From contig NZ_CP017174.1 of NCBI RefSeq assembly GCF_006402735.1, positions 4,653,001-4,717,000 of the forward strand: a stretch of DNA of 64,000 bases, written 5' to 3'. How positions within the stretch are numbered: position 1 is the stretch's first letter; every line of letters begins with the position of its first letter. The notes under the pieces were generated by a model. It had not been told where the DNA came from. It searched no databases and saw only the letters and a program-made list of their open reading frames with translations. The translations under genes and the position numbers were made by a program. Positions 8,811 to 19,757 of this stretch are shown piece by piece. The DNA comes from Myxococcus xanthus. GTDB lineage: Bacteria > Myxococcota > Myxococcia > Myxococcales > Myxococcaceae.

Positions 8811-9784
8811 CGCTGCGTCGACCGCTGTCCGTGCTTTCCCTGTCACTTTGCCTGGGATTCTCCGCACCAGCCGCCGCCGAAGAGCCCGAAGCCGCTGCCC
8901 TGCCGTCGACTCCGCAGACAGCCCCCAAGCCCACGGACGCACCCACGGCCCCCACGCTCCCGCCGCTGGGGCCCGACACCCGTCTGTATTTCGCCAACAT
9001 CAACTTCCTGCGTTGGAACCCGCTGGGCATGGAGACCCAGAACCGGCTCATCCTCCAGAAGCGGATGTTCGACGGCGAGTCCATGTTGACGCGCGACAAC
9101 TTCGTCAACGGCGCGTTCGCCATCAAGGCCAACCCGGCCTCGGTGAAGATTGGCCCCGTCTTCGAGATTCAGCCGCTGGCCATCTTCAACCTGCGGGCGA
9201 CCTATGAGTACGTCCGGTACTTCGGCACCTTCGGGTTCCTCCAGTCGTACAACAACCCGATGTTGGACTTCTCCGACGACGCGCGAGACCTGACGGAGGG
9301 CGACGCGTACAGCACCTCCGGTCACCACTACATGGTGGAGCCCACGCTCCAGGCGCGCTTTGGCTCGTTCGTGGTGCGGAGCAAGGCGTCCATCGAGTAC
9401 TGGAACGTGGCGCTGCGCGAGGGCAACGGTGCGTCCTTCTACGACGCGCTGCTGGACACGCTCATCCCCGGCCGGGGCTGGGTGTTCACCAATGACACCG
9501 ACCTGATGATGCTGACGACGCCGCAGCTCACGCTGGGGGCCCGCTTCAGCGGTGTGTGGCCGCGCTACCAGGATGGCTCGGGTGGAGCGCAGAACGTGGA
9601 CAACAGCCACACGCGCATCGGCCCCATGATGGCGTACGCCCTGAACACGCGCGAGGGCTCGTCGTTCAACCGGCCGACGATCCTGCTGAACTTCGCGTGG
9701 TACCTGAACCACCCGAACCGTGGCGGCGCCCTGCCCTACATGATGGGCGCCTTCGCCTTCACGTCCGACTTCCTGGGCGGCTAG
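8807..9784 (+). CDS. Predicted outer-membrane beta-barrel protein, unknown function
   Basis: A protein of 325 residues with a Sec signal peptide (cleavage near APAAAEE), a Pro/Thr-rich linker to about residue 55, then alternating short amphipathic strands rich in Tyr, Phe, Asn and Gly (for example RLYFANINFLRWN, TYEYVRYFGTFGFL, PTILLNFAWYLNH). This pattern suggests an outer-membrane barrel, an inference from composition. It is translationally coupled to the BASS transporter (ATGA overlap), so it may supply an outer-membrane path for the same solute. I do not recognise a named family. Confidence 0.7.
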   Translation: MTLRRPLSVLSLSLCLGFSAPAAAEEPEAAALPSTPQTAPKPTDAPTAPTLPPLGPDTRLYFANINFLRWNPLGMETQNRLILQKRMFDGESMLTRDNFVNGAFAIKANPASVKIGPVFEIQPLAIFNLRATYEYVRYFGTFGFLQSYNNPMLDFSDDARDLTEGDAYSTSGHHYMVEPTLQARFGSFVVRSKASIEYWNVALREGNGASFYDALLDTLIPGRGWVFTNDTDLMMLTTPQLTLGARFSGVWPRYQDGSGGAQNVDNSHTRIGPMMAYALNTREGSSFNRPTILLNFAWYLNHPNRGGALPYMMGAFAFTSDFLGG

Positions 9785-9796
9785 GCGGAGGACTTC

Positions 9797-9828
9797 CGCC
9801 GGGCGTCACGTCTTGGAGACGCCCGGCG
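9797..9828. terminator. Bidirectional hairpin terminator
   Basis: A perfect 11-bp inverted repeat (CGCCGGGCGTC at 9797-9807, GACGCCCGGCG at 9818-9828) with a 10-base loop lies between the convergent outer-membrane protein and slyD genes, and could end transcription from both sides. Confidence 0.75.
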
Positions 9829-9866
9829 TTGAAGCAAGGATGGGCCCGCGAAGGCGCCCGTCCGAA

Positions 9867-10349
9867 TCAGTGAGAGTCGTGGGGCCCGTGGGCGTGGCCG
9901 TGCTCCAGCTCCTCGGCCGTCGCGGCGCGGACGTCCCGCACGGTGACCTCGAAGTGCAGCGTCTTGCCGGCCAGCGGGTGGTTGAAGTCCACCAGCACGG
10001 AGTCGGCCTTCACTTCCTTGATGAAGAAGTCCACCTCGTCCCCATCCGGGTCGGTGGCGCTGAGCACGCCGCCCGCCACCAGCTCCAGGCCCTCCGGGAA
10101 CTCCGTCTTCGGGACTTCCTCGATGCCTTCCGGGTCGTAGTCGCCGTAGCCCTCGTCGGGACCCACCGTCACCTGGAGGGTGTCACCACGCGCCTTGCCC
10201 TCGAGCGCCTTCTCCAGGCCCGGGACGATTTCCTCGTGCCCCTGCAGATAGACGAGCGGCTCCCCCGGCTCGCTCTCGTCCACGGCCTTGCCGTCGCCGA
10301 GGTGGAGGCGGAAATCGATGGAGACGACGCTGTCCTTGGTAATTTTCAT
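9867..10349 (-). CDS. slyD: SlyD-like FKBP peptidyl-prolyl isomerase
   Basis: A cytoplasmic peptidyl-prolyl cis-trans isomerase and chaperone of 160 residues. The FKBP core is split by an IF (insert-in-flap) domain as in SlyD: it begins MKITKDSVVSIDFRL and continues with LVYLQGHEEIVPGLEKALEG, GDTLQVTVGPDEGYGDYDP, then VLVDFNHPLAGKTLHFEVTV. The short C-terminal tail has five His (HGHAHGPHDSH), a reduced version of SlyD's nickel-binding tail. The start is ATG 10349, where the family's N-terminus begins; the longer upstream frame is not coding. Confidence 0.92.
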   Translation of the reverse strand: MKITKDSVVSIDFRLHLGDGKAVDESEPGEPLVYLQGHEEIVPGLEKALEGKARGDTLQVTVGPDEGYGDYDPEGIEEVPKTEFPEGLELVAGGVLSATDPDGDEVDFFIKEVKADSVLVDFNHPLAGKTLHFEVTVRDVRAATAEELEHGHAHGPHDSH

Positions 10350-10467
10350 GGGGCCCTCATAGCGCACGGCCGTGGCGTGTGCCTCAATCATGTGCCTGTC
10401 TGACAATGGGGCGAGCGTCCCGCCCGGATCGACTGTCCGATTCCAGTGGTGCGGAAGCCCAGAATCG

Positions 10468-12081
10468 TCAGGTTCCCGAGCGAGGGCTCCCCATTCCCAG
10501 GTCCAGCGAGGCCGCCCGGGTGCTCCGGGCCAGGCGCGTCTCCAGGCGAAGGATTCGGCGGTGGTGGTCCACAGGCAGCTCCGCCGCCGAGGCCAGCTTC
10601 GCGTGGTGCAGCGCCCGCGCGAGGTCCTTGAGGCCATGCTCGTACAGCTTGGTGAGCTGGAGGTGCAGCGGCGGGGCCTGGAATCCCTGGGCGGTCTTCA
10701 GTGCCTGGTGCAGGTGCGCCACCGCGGCCGAGGCGTCACCCGCCTTGCGTGACAGCCGGGAGGCCAGGGCCAGGGCTTCGATGCCCACGGCGCCGGTGTC
10801 CCCCGCCGCCGCGGCCCGGGCGAAGGCCTGGGCGCGCTCGTAGTCGCGGGCCCGGAGCGCCACGCCCGCGAAGCCGAGCAGGTCGCGAGGGTCCGCGTCC
10901 CGGGGCACGGAGGCGCCTGGGTCCCCTGCTCGGAAGCGGCGGACCAGCTCACCGAGCAGGGCCGCGAGGAGGAGGAGGTCGTTGACGTTGTGCTCCAGCA
11001 CGGGCGTCAGCGCCGAGCCGTCTCCGCCGCGCAGGTAGCGGAAATACAGGTCGGGAATCAGCGAGCCGTCCACGTCGTCGACGCGCCGGAAGCCGAGGAC
11101 CTGGTCTTCCAGGTGGACCAGCCGCGTGCCGGCGCCCCGGTGCTTGAAGACGCGGCGGGCGCAGTGGAGCAGGTCCAGGTGGGGCAGCTCCGCTGGAGCG
11201 GGGACGCGGTTGAGGACGAAGCGCGTTCGCAGGAGCGGCCAGTCGAAGCTCTTGCCGTTGAAGGTGACGAGGCAGGAGGACGCGGCCATGCGCTCGGCGA
11301 GCGAGCGCAACATGGGGGCCTCTTCTCCCAGGCGCCGAAGGAAGAGCTGGTGCACCTTGAGCGAGCGGCCCTCGAACCACGCCAGTCCCACGAGGAAGGG
11401 CACGGTGCCGGTGCCTCCCGCGAGCCCGGTGGTCTCCGTGTCCAGGAAGAGCATCCGCTGGAAGTCCACGCCCGCCAGGTCCGCGTGCAGCGCGAGGCTG
11501 GCGACCAGGGAGCCTTCCACGTCCAGGGCCGCGGCGAGGGGCGCGGAGCCGTGGTGGTGCTCCGGAGAGAGGATGCGCTCGGAGACGTGGACAGTGCCGT
11601 GGGCCGTGGCGCGGGACTCCACGGGCAGTGGGCCAGGAGGTGCTGGAGGTGGCGTGCCTCGGCGCGCGGCGGCCAAGCCCTGGCGCTCCGACCAGTCCGA
11701 CAGCATCCTGCGCAGGCTGTCGATGCGCGGATCTCGGGGGGCGGATGGAGGTGAGGTTGTGACTGGGCGTGCTGCCGGGGCCTCCACCGTGCCCTCTGCG
11801 CGGGCGACCTGCGATTCCGCGCCGGCGGGCGTTGCGTTCTGAGAGGCCGTTTCAGCTGTGCCCGGGACGGGCGTGGACGGCGCCTCCATGCGCCGGGCCT
11901 GAACCAGCTTCGCCAACTGCGCGGCGAGCGCGTCGGGCACGCCCGCTTCGGCCCGAGGCGCGGGCGTGTCATCAGCGCGCGCGGCGGGCTCGGCCTGTGG
12001 CTCCGCCACAGGGGGCTTCGGGGGTGACTTGCCCCCGGGGCCCACGCTCGTCAGGCGCGCCAGCTTGCGCTTGAGGTCCAC
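10468..12081 (-). CDS. mrfB: MrfB/YprB-like DEDD exonuclease with TPR tail
   Basis: An RNase H-like (YprB, DEDDh-type) exonuclease of 537 residues. The first motif is FLDTETTG (Asp214, Glu216), then VTFNGKSFDWPLL, then HNVNDLLLLAALL. The N-terminal 190 residues are mostly disordered and Pro/Ala-rich; the last 130 look like TPR helices. It lies 15 bp behind the MrfA-type helicase gene, in the same direction. In Bacillus subtilis MrfA and MrfB excise mitomycin C damage without UvrABC, and the neighbourhood here predicts the same pairing. The long N-terminal extension is the odd part. Confidence 0.85.
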   Translation of the reverse strand: MDLKRKLARLTSVGPGGKSPPKPPVAEPQAEPAARADDTPAPRAEAGVPDALAAQLAKLVQARRMEAPSTPVPGTAETASQNATPAGAESQVARAEGTVEAPAARPVTTSPPSAPRDPRIDSLRRMLSDWSERQGLAAARRGTPPPAPPGPLPVESRATAHGTVHVSERILSPEHHHGSAPLAAALDVEGSLVASLALHADLAGVDFQRMLFLDTETTGLAGGTGTVPFLVGLAWFEGRSLKVHQLFLRRLGEEAPMLRSLAERMAASSCLVTFNGKSFDWPLLRTRFVLNRVPAPAELPHLDLLHCARRVFKHRGAGTRLVHLEDQVLGFRRVDDVDGSLIPDLYFRYLRGGDGSALTPVLEHNVNDLLLLAALLGELVRRFRAGDPGASVPRDADPRDLLGFAGVALRARDYERAQAFARAAAAGDTGAVGIEALALASRLSRKAGDASAAVAHLHQALKTAQGFQAPPLHLQLTKLYEHGLKDLARALHHAKLASAAELPVDHHRRILRLETRLARSTRAASLDLGMGSPRSGT

Positions 12082-12096
12082 GGCCGCGCCTCCCGG

Positions 12097-14514
<2,418 letters not shown>

Positions 14515-14623
14515 GGGCCGGGCACTGTACAGACGTATACCGAGGCAAACAACGCGGGAGCGCGCCTCATTGGTTTGAGCTCCAGCCAATCCGCGCAGAG
14601 GCGGACGTGCGGGCACTCCACTA

Positions 14624-15883
14624 GTGTGCCGCGCCGTGGCCCTCGCCATCTTCCTGTTCACCTACGTCTTCATCGCCGGTGCGCGCCTTCCGTACCTGAA
14701 GCTGGACCGCCCCGGGGGCGCGCTGCTGGGCGCCGTGCTGATGGTCGTCTTCGGCGTCGTCACTCCCGCCGAGGTCTACAACCACAGCGCCGACGCGAAC
14801 CGTCACGCCATCGACGCGGACACCATCGTCCTCCTGCTGGGGATGATGCTGCTGGCAGCGTACATGTCCCAGGCGTCCTTCTTCCGCACCGCGGGCGCGT
14901 GGGCCGTGCGCAGGGCGCACACGCCCCGGCGGTTGCTGCTCGCCGTGACGTTCATTTCGGCCGCGCTGTCCGCGTTCCTGGTGAATGACACGGTGTGCTT
15001 GATGCTCACGCCCCTGGTGCTGGCCACCGTGGAGGACGCGCGCCTGCCGCCGGCTCCGTACCTGCTCGCGGTGTGCATGGGCAGCAACAGCGGCTCGGTG
15101 GCGACCTTCACCGGCAACCCGCAGAACATGCTCATCCAGGGAGCCTCCGGGCTGTCCTACGCCAGCTTCGCGGCGTACATGGCCCTGCCTGCCCTGCTCT
15201 CCACGGCGGTGGTCGCCGCCGGACTCCTGTACCTGTTCCGGCATGACCTGCCCGTGAAGCAATTCGAGCCCCACCCTCCGCCTCCGCCAGTGGACCGGGG
15301 CATGATGGTGCTCACCTTGACGGTGCTGTCCGGGGTTGTCGTGGCCTTCTTCGCCGGGCTGCCCATGAGCTGGAGCGCCCTGGCCGGCGCGGCCCTGGTG
15401 ATGGCCCTGGCGCGCCGCGAGCCACGCGAGGCGCTGGAGCGCGTGGACTGGGTGCTGCTGCTCTTCTTCGCCAGCCTGTTCGTGGTCGTCTACGGCGTGA
15501 ACAAGCACGGCTACGCGGAGGACATCCGCGTCCTGTTCGAGCCCCTCATGGCGGGCCCGCCCCTGCGGGAGACGCTGGGCTTCGCGGGGCTGACGCTGGT
15601 GGCGTCCAACCTGTTCAGCAACGTGCCCTTCGTCATGCTGGCGCGGACGTGGGTGCCCACGCTGCACGACGTGGAGCTGGGCTGGCATGTGCTCGCGCTG
15701 GGCTCCACGCTGGCGGGCAACCTCACGCTGGTGGGGAGCGTGGCCAACCTCATCGTGTTCGAGGCCGCGCGCGGGAAGGTCAACATGAGCTTCCTCCGCT
15801 TCCTCCGCGTGGGCCTCCCGGTGACGCTCGTCAGCTTCGTCGTGGGGCTGACCGTGCTCCTGGTGGAGCACGCGCTGTTCTGA
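14624..15883 (+). CDS. ArsB/NhaD-type (ion transporter superfamily) permease
   Basis: A membrane protein of 419 residues with about eleven predicted helices. The half-domain signatures are VNDTVCLMLTPLVLA and GNPQNMLIQGASG in the first half and SNLFSNVPFVMLA and GNLTLVGSVANLI in the second, typical of the ArsB/NhaD/CitMHS (COG1055) superfamily. Members export arsenite, exchange Na+/H+ or carry dicarboxylates; no neighbour points to one substrate, and there is no arsenic gene nearby. GTG 14624 is used; GTG 14636 is equally possible. Confidence 0.82.
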   Translation: MCRAVALAIFLFTYVFIAGARLPYLKLDRPGGALLGAVLMVVFGVVTPAEVYNHSADANRHAIDADTIVLLLGMMLLAAYMSQASFFRTAGAWAVRRAHTPRRLLLAVTFISAALSAFLVNDTVCLMLTPLVLATVEDARLPPAPYLLAVCMGSNSGSVATFTGNPQNMLIQGASGLSYASFAAYMALPALLSTAVVAAGLLYLFRHDLPVKQFEPHPPPPPVDRGMMVLTLTVLSGVVVAFFAGLPMSWSALAGAALVMALARREPREALERVDWVLLLFFASLFVVVYGVNKHGYAEDIRVLFEPLMAGPPLRETLGFAGLTLVASNLFSNVPFVMLARTWVPTLHDVELGWHVLALGSTLAGNLTLVGSVANLIVFEAARGKVNMSFLRFLRVGLPVTLVSFVVGLTVLLVEHALF

Positions 15884-15898
15884 AGCAGACCGTGTGAC

Positions 15899-16735
15899 TC
15901 AGGGGTCGGGGTCCGGCAGCTCGCCGGGCGCCAGCTCGTCTTCCGGAGGCTTCGTCGCCTCGGGTGCCGGAGCCGGGGCGCCCGCCTTGCCGGGAACCAC
16001 GTCCGAAGCCGCCGCGGAAGCCCGGGGCGGCGGCGCGCCGCCGCGGTCGGTGGGCGTCAGGTCCTTCACGAACATTCGCGCCACGTCGTCCAGCATGGAC
16101 GTCATCGCCGCGCGGAAGAGTGACGGGTCCTTGCCCACCTTGAACGGGTCCAGGTGCTCCTTGCCCTCGGCGACCTGGTCCATGGCGAACGGGCGGCGCC
16201 ACACCTCCGTGCGCCCGTCCAGGGTGAACATGCGGCCATAGCCTCGCAGGTACGCGCCCGCGCGGCCGTCATCGCTGCGCATGCCGTAGTCCTGGATGAC
16301 GAACTCGACGATGGTGTCCGCGCCCAGCGACGCCACCAGGTCGTAGTCCGGCGCGTTGGCCGGCACCTCCTCCACCAGGAAGCTCTCCAGCACCGAGGCC
16401 ACCCGCGCGGGGTCCACCACGTGCGTCCACGGGAACTCACGCGGCAGTTGCGACAACGTGGTGACCCGGAGGCGCTCGGAGATCTCGAAGCGCGTGACGG
16501 CCTGAAGCAGCTTCACCGTCAGCCGCCGGTCCGCCTCCACCGGCTCCAGCTTCTTGAGCTTGTTCCGGTACGCCGAGTCCTCGCGGAACACGTGGCTCTT
16601 GGGGCCGGCCCCGTCCTCGATGCGGGAGATGAAGGCCGGACGCCGGACGCGGTCCAGGTCCGCGCCAGCCAGGCGCTGCGACGCACAGCCCGAAGCCAGC
16701 AGCAGTGCGAGAAACGGCAGTATCCGTCGCGTCAT
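15899..16735 (-). CDS. Putative lipoprotein, unknown function
   Basis: A protein of 278 residues with a lipobox LLLASGC and predicted lipidated Cys. The mature domain of about 190 residues mixes alpha and beta (for example DYDLVASLGADTIVEFVIQD and YLRGYGRMFTLDGRTEVWRR), the kind of pattern seen in CsgG/TolB-like periplasmic lipoproteins. This is a weak resemblance. The last 50 residues are Pro/Ala/Glu-rich and disordered. It is divergent from the MshEN gene and ends 15 bp from the convergent permease gene. I do not recognise a named family. Confidence 0.75.
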   Translation of the reverse strand: MTRRILPFLALLLASGCASQRLAGADLDRVRRPAFISRIEDGAGPKSHVFREDSAYRNKLKKLEPVEADRRLTVKLLQAVTRFEISERLRVTTLSQLPREFPWTHVVDPARVASVLESFLVEEVPANAPDYDLVASLGADTIVEFVIQDYGMRSDDGRAGAYLRGYGRMFTLDGRTEVWRRPFAMDQVAEGKEHLDPFKVGKDPSLFRAAMTSMLDDVARMFVKDLTPTDRGGAPPPRASAAASDVVPGKAGAPAPAPEATKPPEDELAPGELPDPDP

Positions 16736-16839
16736 GTAGGGACTGTTCTACCCCATTCCCTGCCCTCACGCTCCTCCCCAGCCTCCGAGGTGTTGGCTGG
16801 TCTCCGGTAGTGCCTGACTGGCTGCTATGCTTCACGGCC

Positions 16840-17607
16840 GTGAAACAGCCGCCTGTCACACCCTCTGTCTCGCTCCCTGGCCGCAAGCGCCGGCTTGGGG
16901 AGATTCTCATGGACGCCGGGCTCCTCTTGGAAACCCAGCTCCGCTCCGCCCTCGCGGAACAACGCAAATGGGGCGGCAAGCTGGGCCTCACCCTGGTGCA
17001 GATGGGGTACGTGGACGAAAGCTCCATGGTCCACGCCCTGTCGCGGCAGCTCGCCATTCCCACGGTGGATTTGGAGCAGCACACGCCGTCCGCGGTGGTG
17101 TTGCAGGCGCTCCGGGCGGACATCGCCGAGCGCTACACCGTCTTTCCCATCGCCGCGGATCCGGCCACGAAGACGCTCACCGTCGCCACCGCCGACCCCA
17201 CCAACGTGGAGGCGTTCCAGGAGCTGGCCTTCCACTGTGGCCAGCGCATCCAGGTGGTCGTCTCGAGCGCCTCGTCCATCGAACGCGCCATCCGCCGCCA
17301 CTACCACGGGGAGGTCACCTCCACGACGGCGACCCCGCTGTCCTTCGGCATGGACGAGCCCACTTTCGAGCTGGCGCCCCCCGCCGAAAGCGCTCCCCTG
17401 TCCATGACCGTGCGCGCGGCCTCGGCGGCCCTGGCGCAGCCCGGCCGTGAGACGGAGCTCACCCAGCGCGTGGAGGAGCTGACGCAGCAGGTGGCGGGGC
17501 TGGAGCGGATGGTGGCTCAGCAGGCCCGCTCGCTGCGGGCCATGCTGGAGCTCCTGGAGACGCGCGGCCTGGTGACACGAGACGACTACCTCGCCAAGGT
17601 CCGCTGA
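16840..17607 (+). CDS. Stand-alone MshEN (GspE N-terminal) domain protein
   Basis: A protein of 255 residues. Residues of about 17-150 match the MshEN/T2SSE-N domain: RRLGEILMDAGLLLETQLRS followed by GKLGLTLVQMGYVDESSMV and a domain ending near SSIERAIRRHY. In secretion and pilus ATPases this domain binds c-di-GMP through an RLGxxLxxxG-type motif, which is present. There is no ATPase domain; instead there is a linker and a C-terminal coiled coil (about 205-245). GTG 16840 is the most plausible start, since upstream codons do not fit the domain. It may be a c-di-GMP receptor or adaptor (inference). Its stop is 2 bp from the convergent CNB gene. Confidence 0.8.
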   Translation: MKQPPVTPSVSLPGRKRRLGEILMDAGLLLETQLRSALAEQRKWGGKLGLTLVQMGYVDESSMVHALSRQLAIPTVDLEQHTPSAVVLQALRADIAERYTVFPIAADPATKTLTVATADPTNVEAFQELAFHCGQRIQVVVSSASSIERAIRRHYHGEVTSTTATPLSFGMDEPTFELAPPAESAPLSMTVRAASAALAQPGRETELTQRVEELTQQVAGLERMVAQQARSLRAMLELLETRGLVTRDDYLAKVR

Positions 17608-17609
17608 CG

Positions 17610-19757
17610 TCAGACGAGGATGAGGTCTTCCTCGACGCCGGCTTCGGTCAGCACGCGCTGCGTGCGCCGGAGCCGTTCGTCGCTCAGGTTCGAAATCAGG
17701 GCCAGGATCTGCGGGTGGCTGGAGATGAGCGCGTCGAAGTCGGCGCGCGGCAACCGCAGCAGCGTGGTGCGCCGGGTGGCGGTGACGGTCGCGGTGGCTG
17801 GCGTCTTCTGGAGCAGGGAAATCTCTCCGAACACGTCCCCTTCCCGGAGCTGCGTCAGCAGGTGGCCGTCCTTGCGCACCTCCACCTCGCCGGACAGGAC
17901 CACGTAGAGGCCGTCCGTCGGGTCGCCATCACGGATGATGACGGTGTCACGCTCCACGTCCCGGGAGCGGAAGCGCTCCACGAGCGCGCGCCGGTCCTTC
18001 CGTCCGAAGAGGCGGAACAGCTCCGACGTGTTCATCACGTTCGTCAGCATGCGCTGCCGGCAGAACTTCTTCAGGGCCCGGGCCACCTGCGGGTGGCTTC
18101 CCGAGAGCTCGGCGAGCACGCTGGCGGAGATCTCCAGGAGCTGGGTGTCGTCAGACGCGGACTCCACCGAGGCCGTGCGCGCCGCGCCGGACAGCAGGGC
18201 CATCTCTCCGAAGAAGGTGCCTCCTTCGAGCGTCGCGATGTCCTGGCGCTGGCCCTCCTCCGTCCGGAAGACGCGCACCGCGCCCTCGCAGACGACGTAG
18301 AAAGCACCGCCGTGGCTGCCCTGGTCGATGATTCGCTCGCCCGGGCCGAAGCGGCGCAGCGGGCAGCGCTCGAACAGCTCGATGAAGGCGTCGCGAGGCA
18401 GGTCCGAGAAGAGCGGAATCGCGGGCAGCGCGTCCAGGGAACCCGCTTCGGGAGGGACCTCCTCCGTCAGGCTGTAGATCTCTTCCTCGATGCCGTCGCT
18501 GATGGACGTGGCCCCCAGGCCTTGTCGATCCAAGCCCGCCTGCGCGGCCAGCTCCACCGCGTGCAACAGGGAGTCGGCTTCCAGCTCCAACTCGGTGAAG
18601 GAGGACGGACTCGTCGCCGTCCGGAAGGAGGCGCCCAGCGCGGGGGACAGGTCGTGGCCCGGGAGCGCGGTGGCGCCCGCGGGGACCGGTGGGTCGGCAC
18701 GGCGCGACCGCAGTCCTGGGGGCGCGGAGGAGGCCGCGGCTTCAGCAGCGGCGGGCGCTGCCTGCGTGGTGATGGGCGACGACAGGGCTTGCCAGCGGCC
18801 GCTGTTCGAGACGGACCGTGGCGGTTCGGCCGGCGCGGGTTCGGGCGCGCGAGCAGCGCCCACCGCGGGCAGCCGCTGCGACGCGCGCGGTGCCAGTCCT
18901 GGCGGCAACGCGCTCGTCGCCGGACGCGCGCCTCCGGGTTGAACAGCGGGAATCCGGGTCGCGAGCGGCGGCGCTTCTGGCTCACGGATGGCCATCGGGG
19001 GCGGGATTGTGGCCACCACACTCGTGGATGCCTGGACAGACGTGGCCAATGCGGACGCCTTCGAATCGGTTCCGCACGCGTCGTCCACCAGCGTCCCTGC
19101 CACGACGGGCTCCATGTCCAGCGTCAACTCCACGCCAGCGGTCCCCTCTTCCGACGCCAGTCCTACCTCGACCGAGTGGACGACTTCTTCGGTGCCACGC
19201 GTGGACGCGTCGGCGGACAACAACAGCTCTGGAGGCAGCTCCGCGGACAGGTCCACCGCGGGACCACCGGCCGCCAACGGGGCTGGCGAAGCACCGTCCT
19301 CTCCCTCCCCCAAATCAATGGCGGCGACGGCCGCGCGCACTGCCTCGGGCAGGCGCGACGTCACAGCGGGCTCGGAGGACGCCTTCACCGTCACGGACGA
19401 CGCGCTGCTCATCGGGCCCCGGGCGCGTGCGCCCATGGGCGTCCCTCGGCGCGCGTACAGGTCCGCGAGCATCTGCTGCACGCCGCGGTGAGCCGGGTCC
19501 AGTTCGAGGATGAGCTTGCTCGCGGCGATGGCGCGCGGAAGGAACCCCTCGCGCGCGAAGCCTTCGGCGGCGGATTGATACGCCGAGATGGCCCGGTCCC
19601 GCTGCCCTGCCTTCACCCAGGCATCCCCGGAGCGCAGGCGTGACTGATGGTCCTTGGGCTCGGCCCGGCAGTAGTCCTCGTAGAGCTCCGCCGCCTTGGA
19701 AAAGCGTCCCTTGGTGAAAGCCTCGGACGCCTTGTCCTTGAGCTTGCGCAACTCCAT
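17610..19757 (-). CDS. TPR protein with two cyclic nucleotide-binding domains
   Basis: A cytoplasmic regulator of 715 residues. TPR-like helices occupy about 1-105 (starts MELRKLKDKASEAFTKGRFS), then about 300 disordered residues rich in Ala/Pro/Ser, then two CNB domains at about 440-560 and 585-705. The phosphate-binding cassette of the first is FGEMALLSGAARTASV and keeps the Glu and Arg needed to bind cAMP or cGMP. The second reads FGEISLLQKTPATATV, with the Arg replaced by Ala, so it is probably not a nucleotide site. Its start codon overlaps the upstream HEAT-repeat gene's stop (TGATG), so the two are coupled. Confidence 0.85.
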   Translation of the reverse strand: MELRKLKDKASEAFTKGRFSKAAELYEDYCRAEPKDHQSRLRSGDAWVKAGQRDRAISAYQSAAEGFAREGFLPRAIAASKLILELDPAHRGVQQMLADLYARRGTPMGARARGPMSSASSVTVKASSEPAVTSRLPEAVRAAVAAIDLGEGEDGASPAPLAAGGPAVDLSAELPPELLLSADASTRGTEEVVHSVEVGLASEEGTAGVELTLDMEPVVAGTLVDDACGTDSKASALATSVQASTSVVATIPPPMAIREPEAPPLATRIPAVQPGGARPATSALPPGLAPRASQRLPAVGAARAPEPAPAEPPRSVSNSGRWQALSSPITTQAAPAAAEAAASSAPPGLRSRRADPPVPAGATALPGHDLSPALGASFRTATSPSSFTELELEADSLLHAVELAAQAGLDRQGLGATSISDGIEEEIYSLTEEVPPEAGSLDALPAIPLFSDLPRDAFIELFERCPLRRFGPGERIIDQGSHGGAFYVVCEGAVRVFRTEEGQRQDIATLEGGTFFGEMALLSGAARTASVESASDDTQLLEISASVLAELSGSHPQVARALKKFCRQRMLTNVMNTSELFRLFGRKDRRALVERFRSRDVERDTVIIRDGDPTDGLYVVLSGEVEVRKDGHLLTQLREGDVFGEISLLQKTPATATVTATRRTTLLRLPRADFDALISSHPQILALISNLSDERLRRTQRVLTEAGVEEDLILV

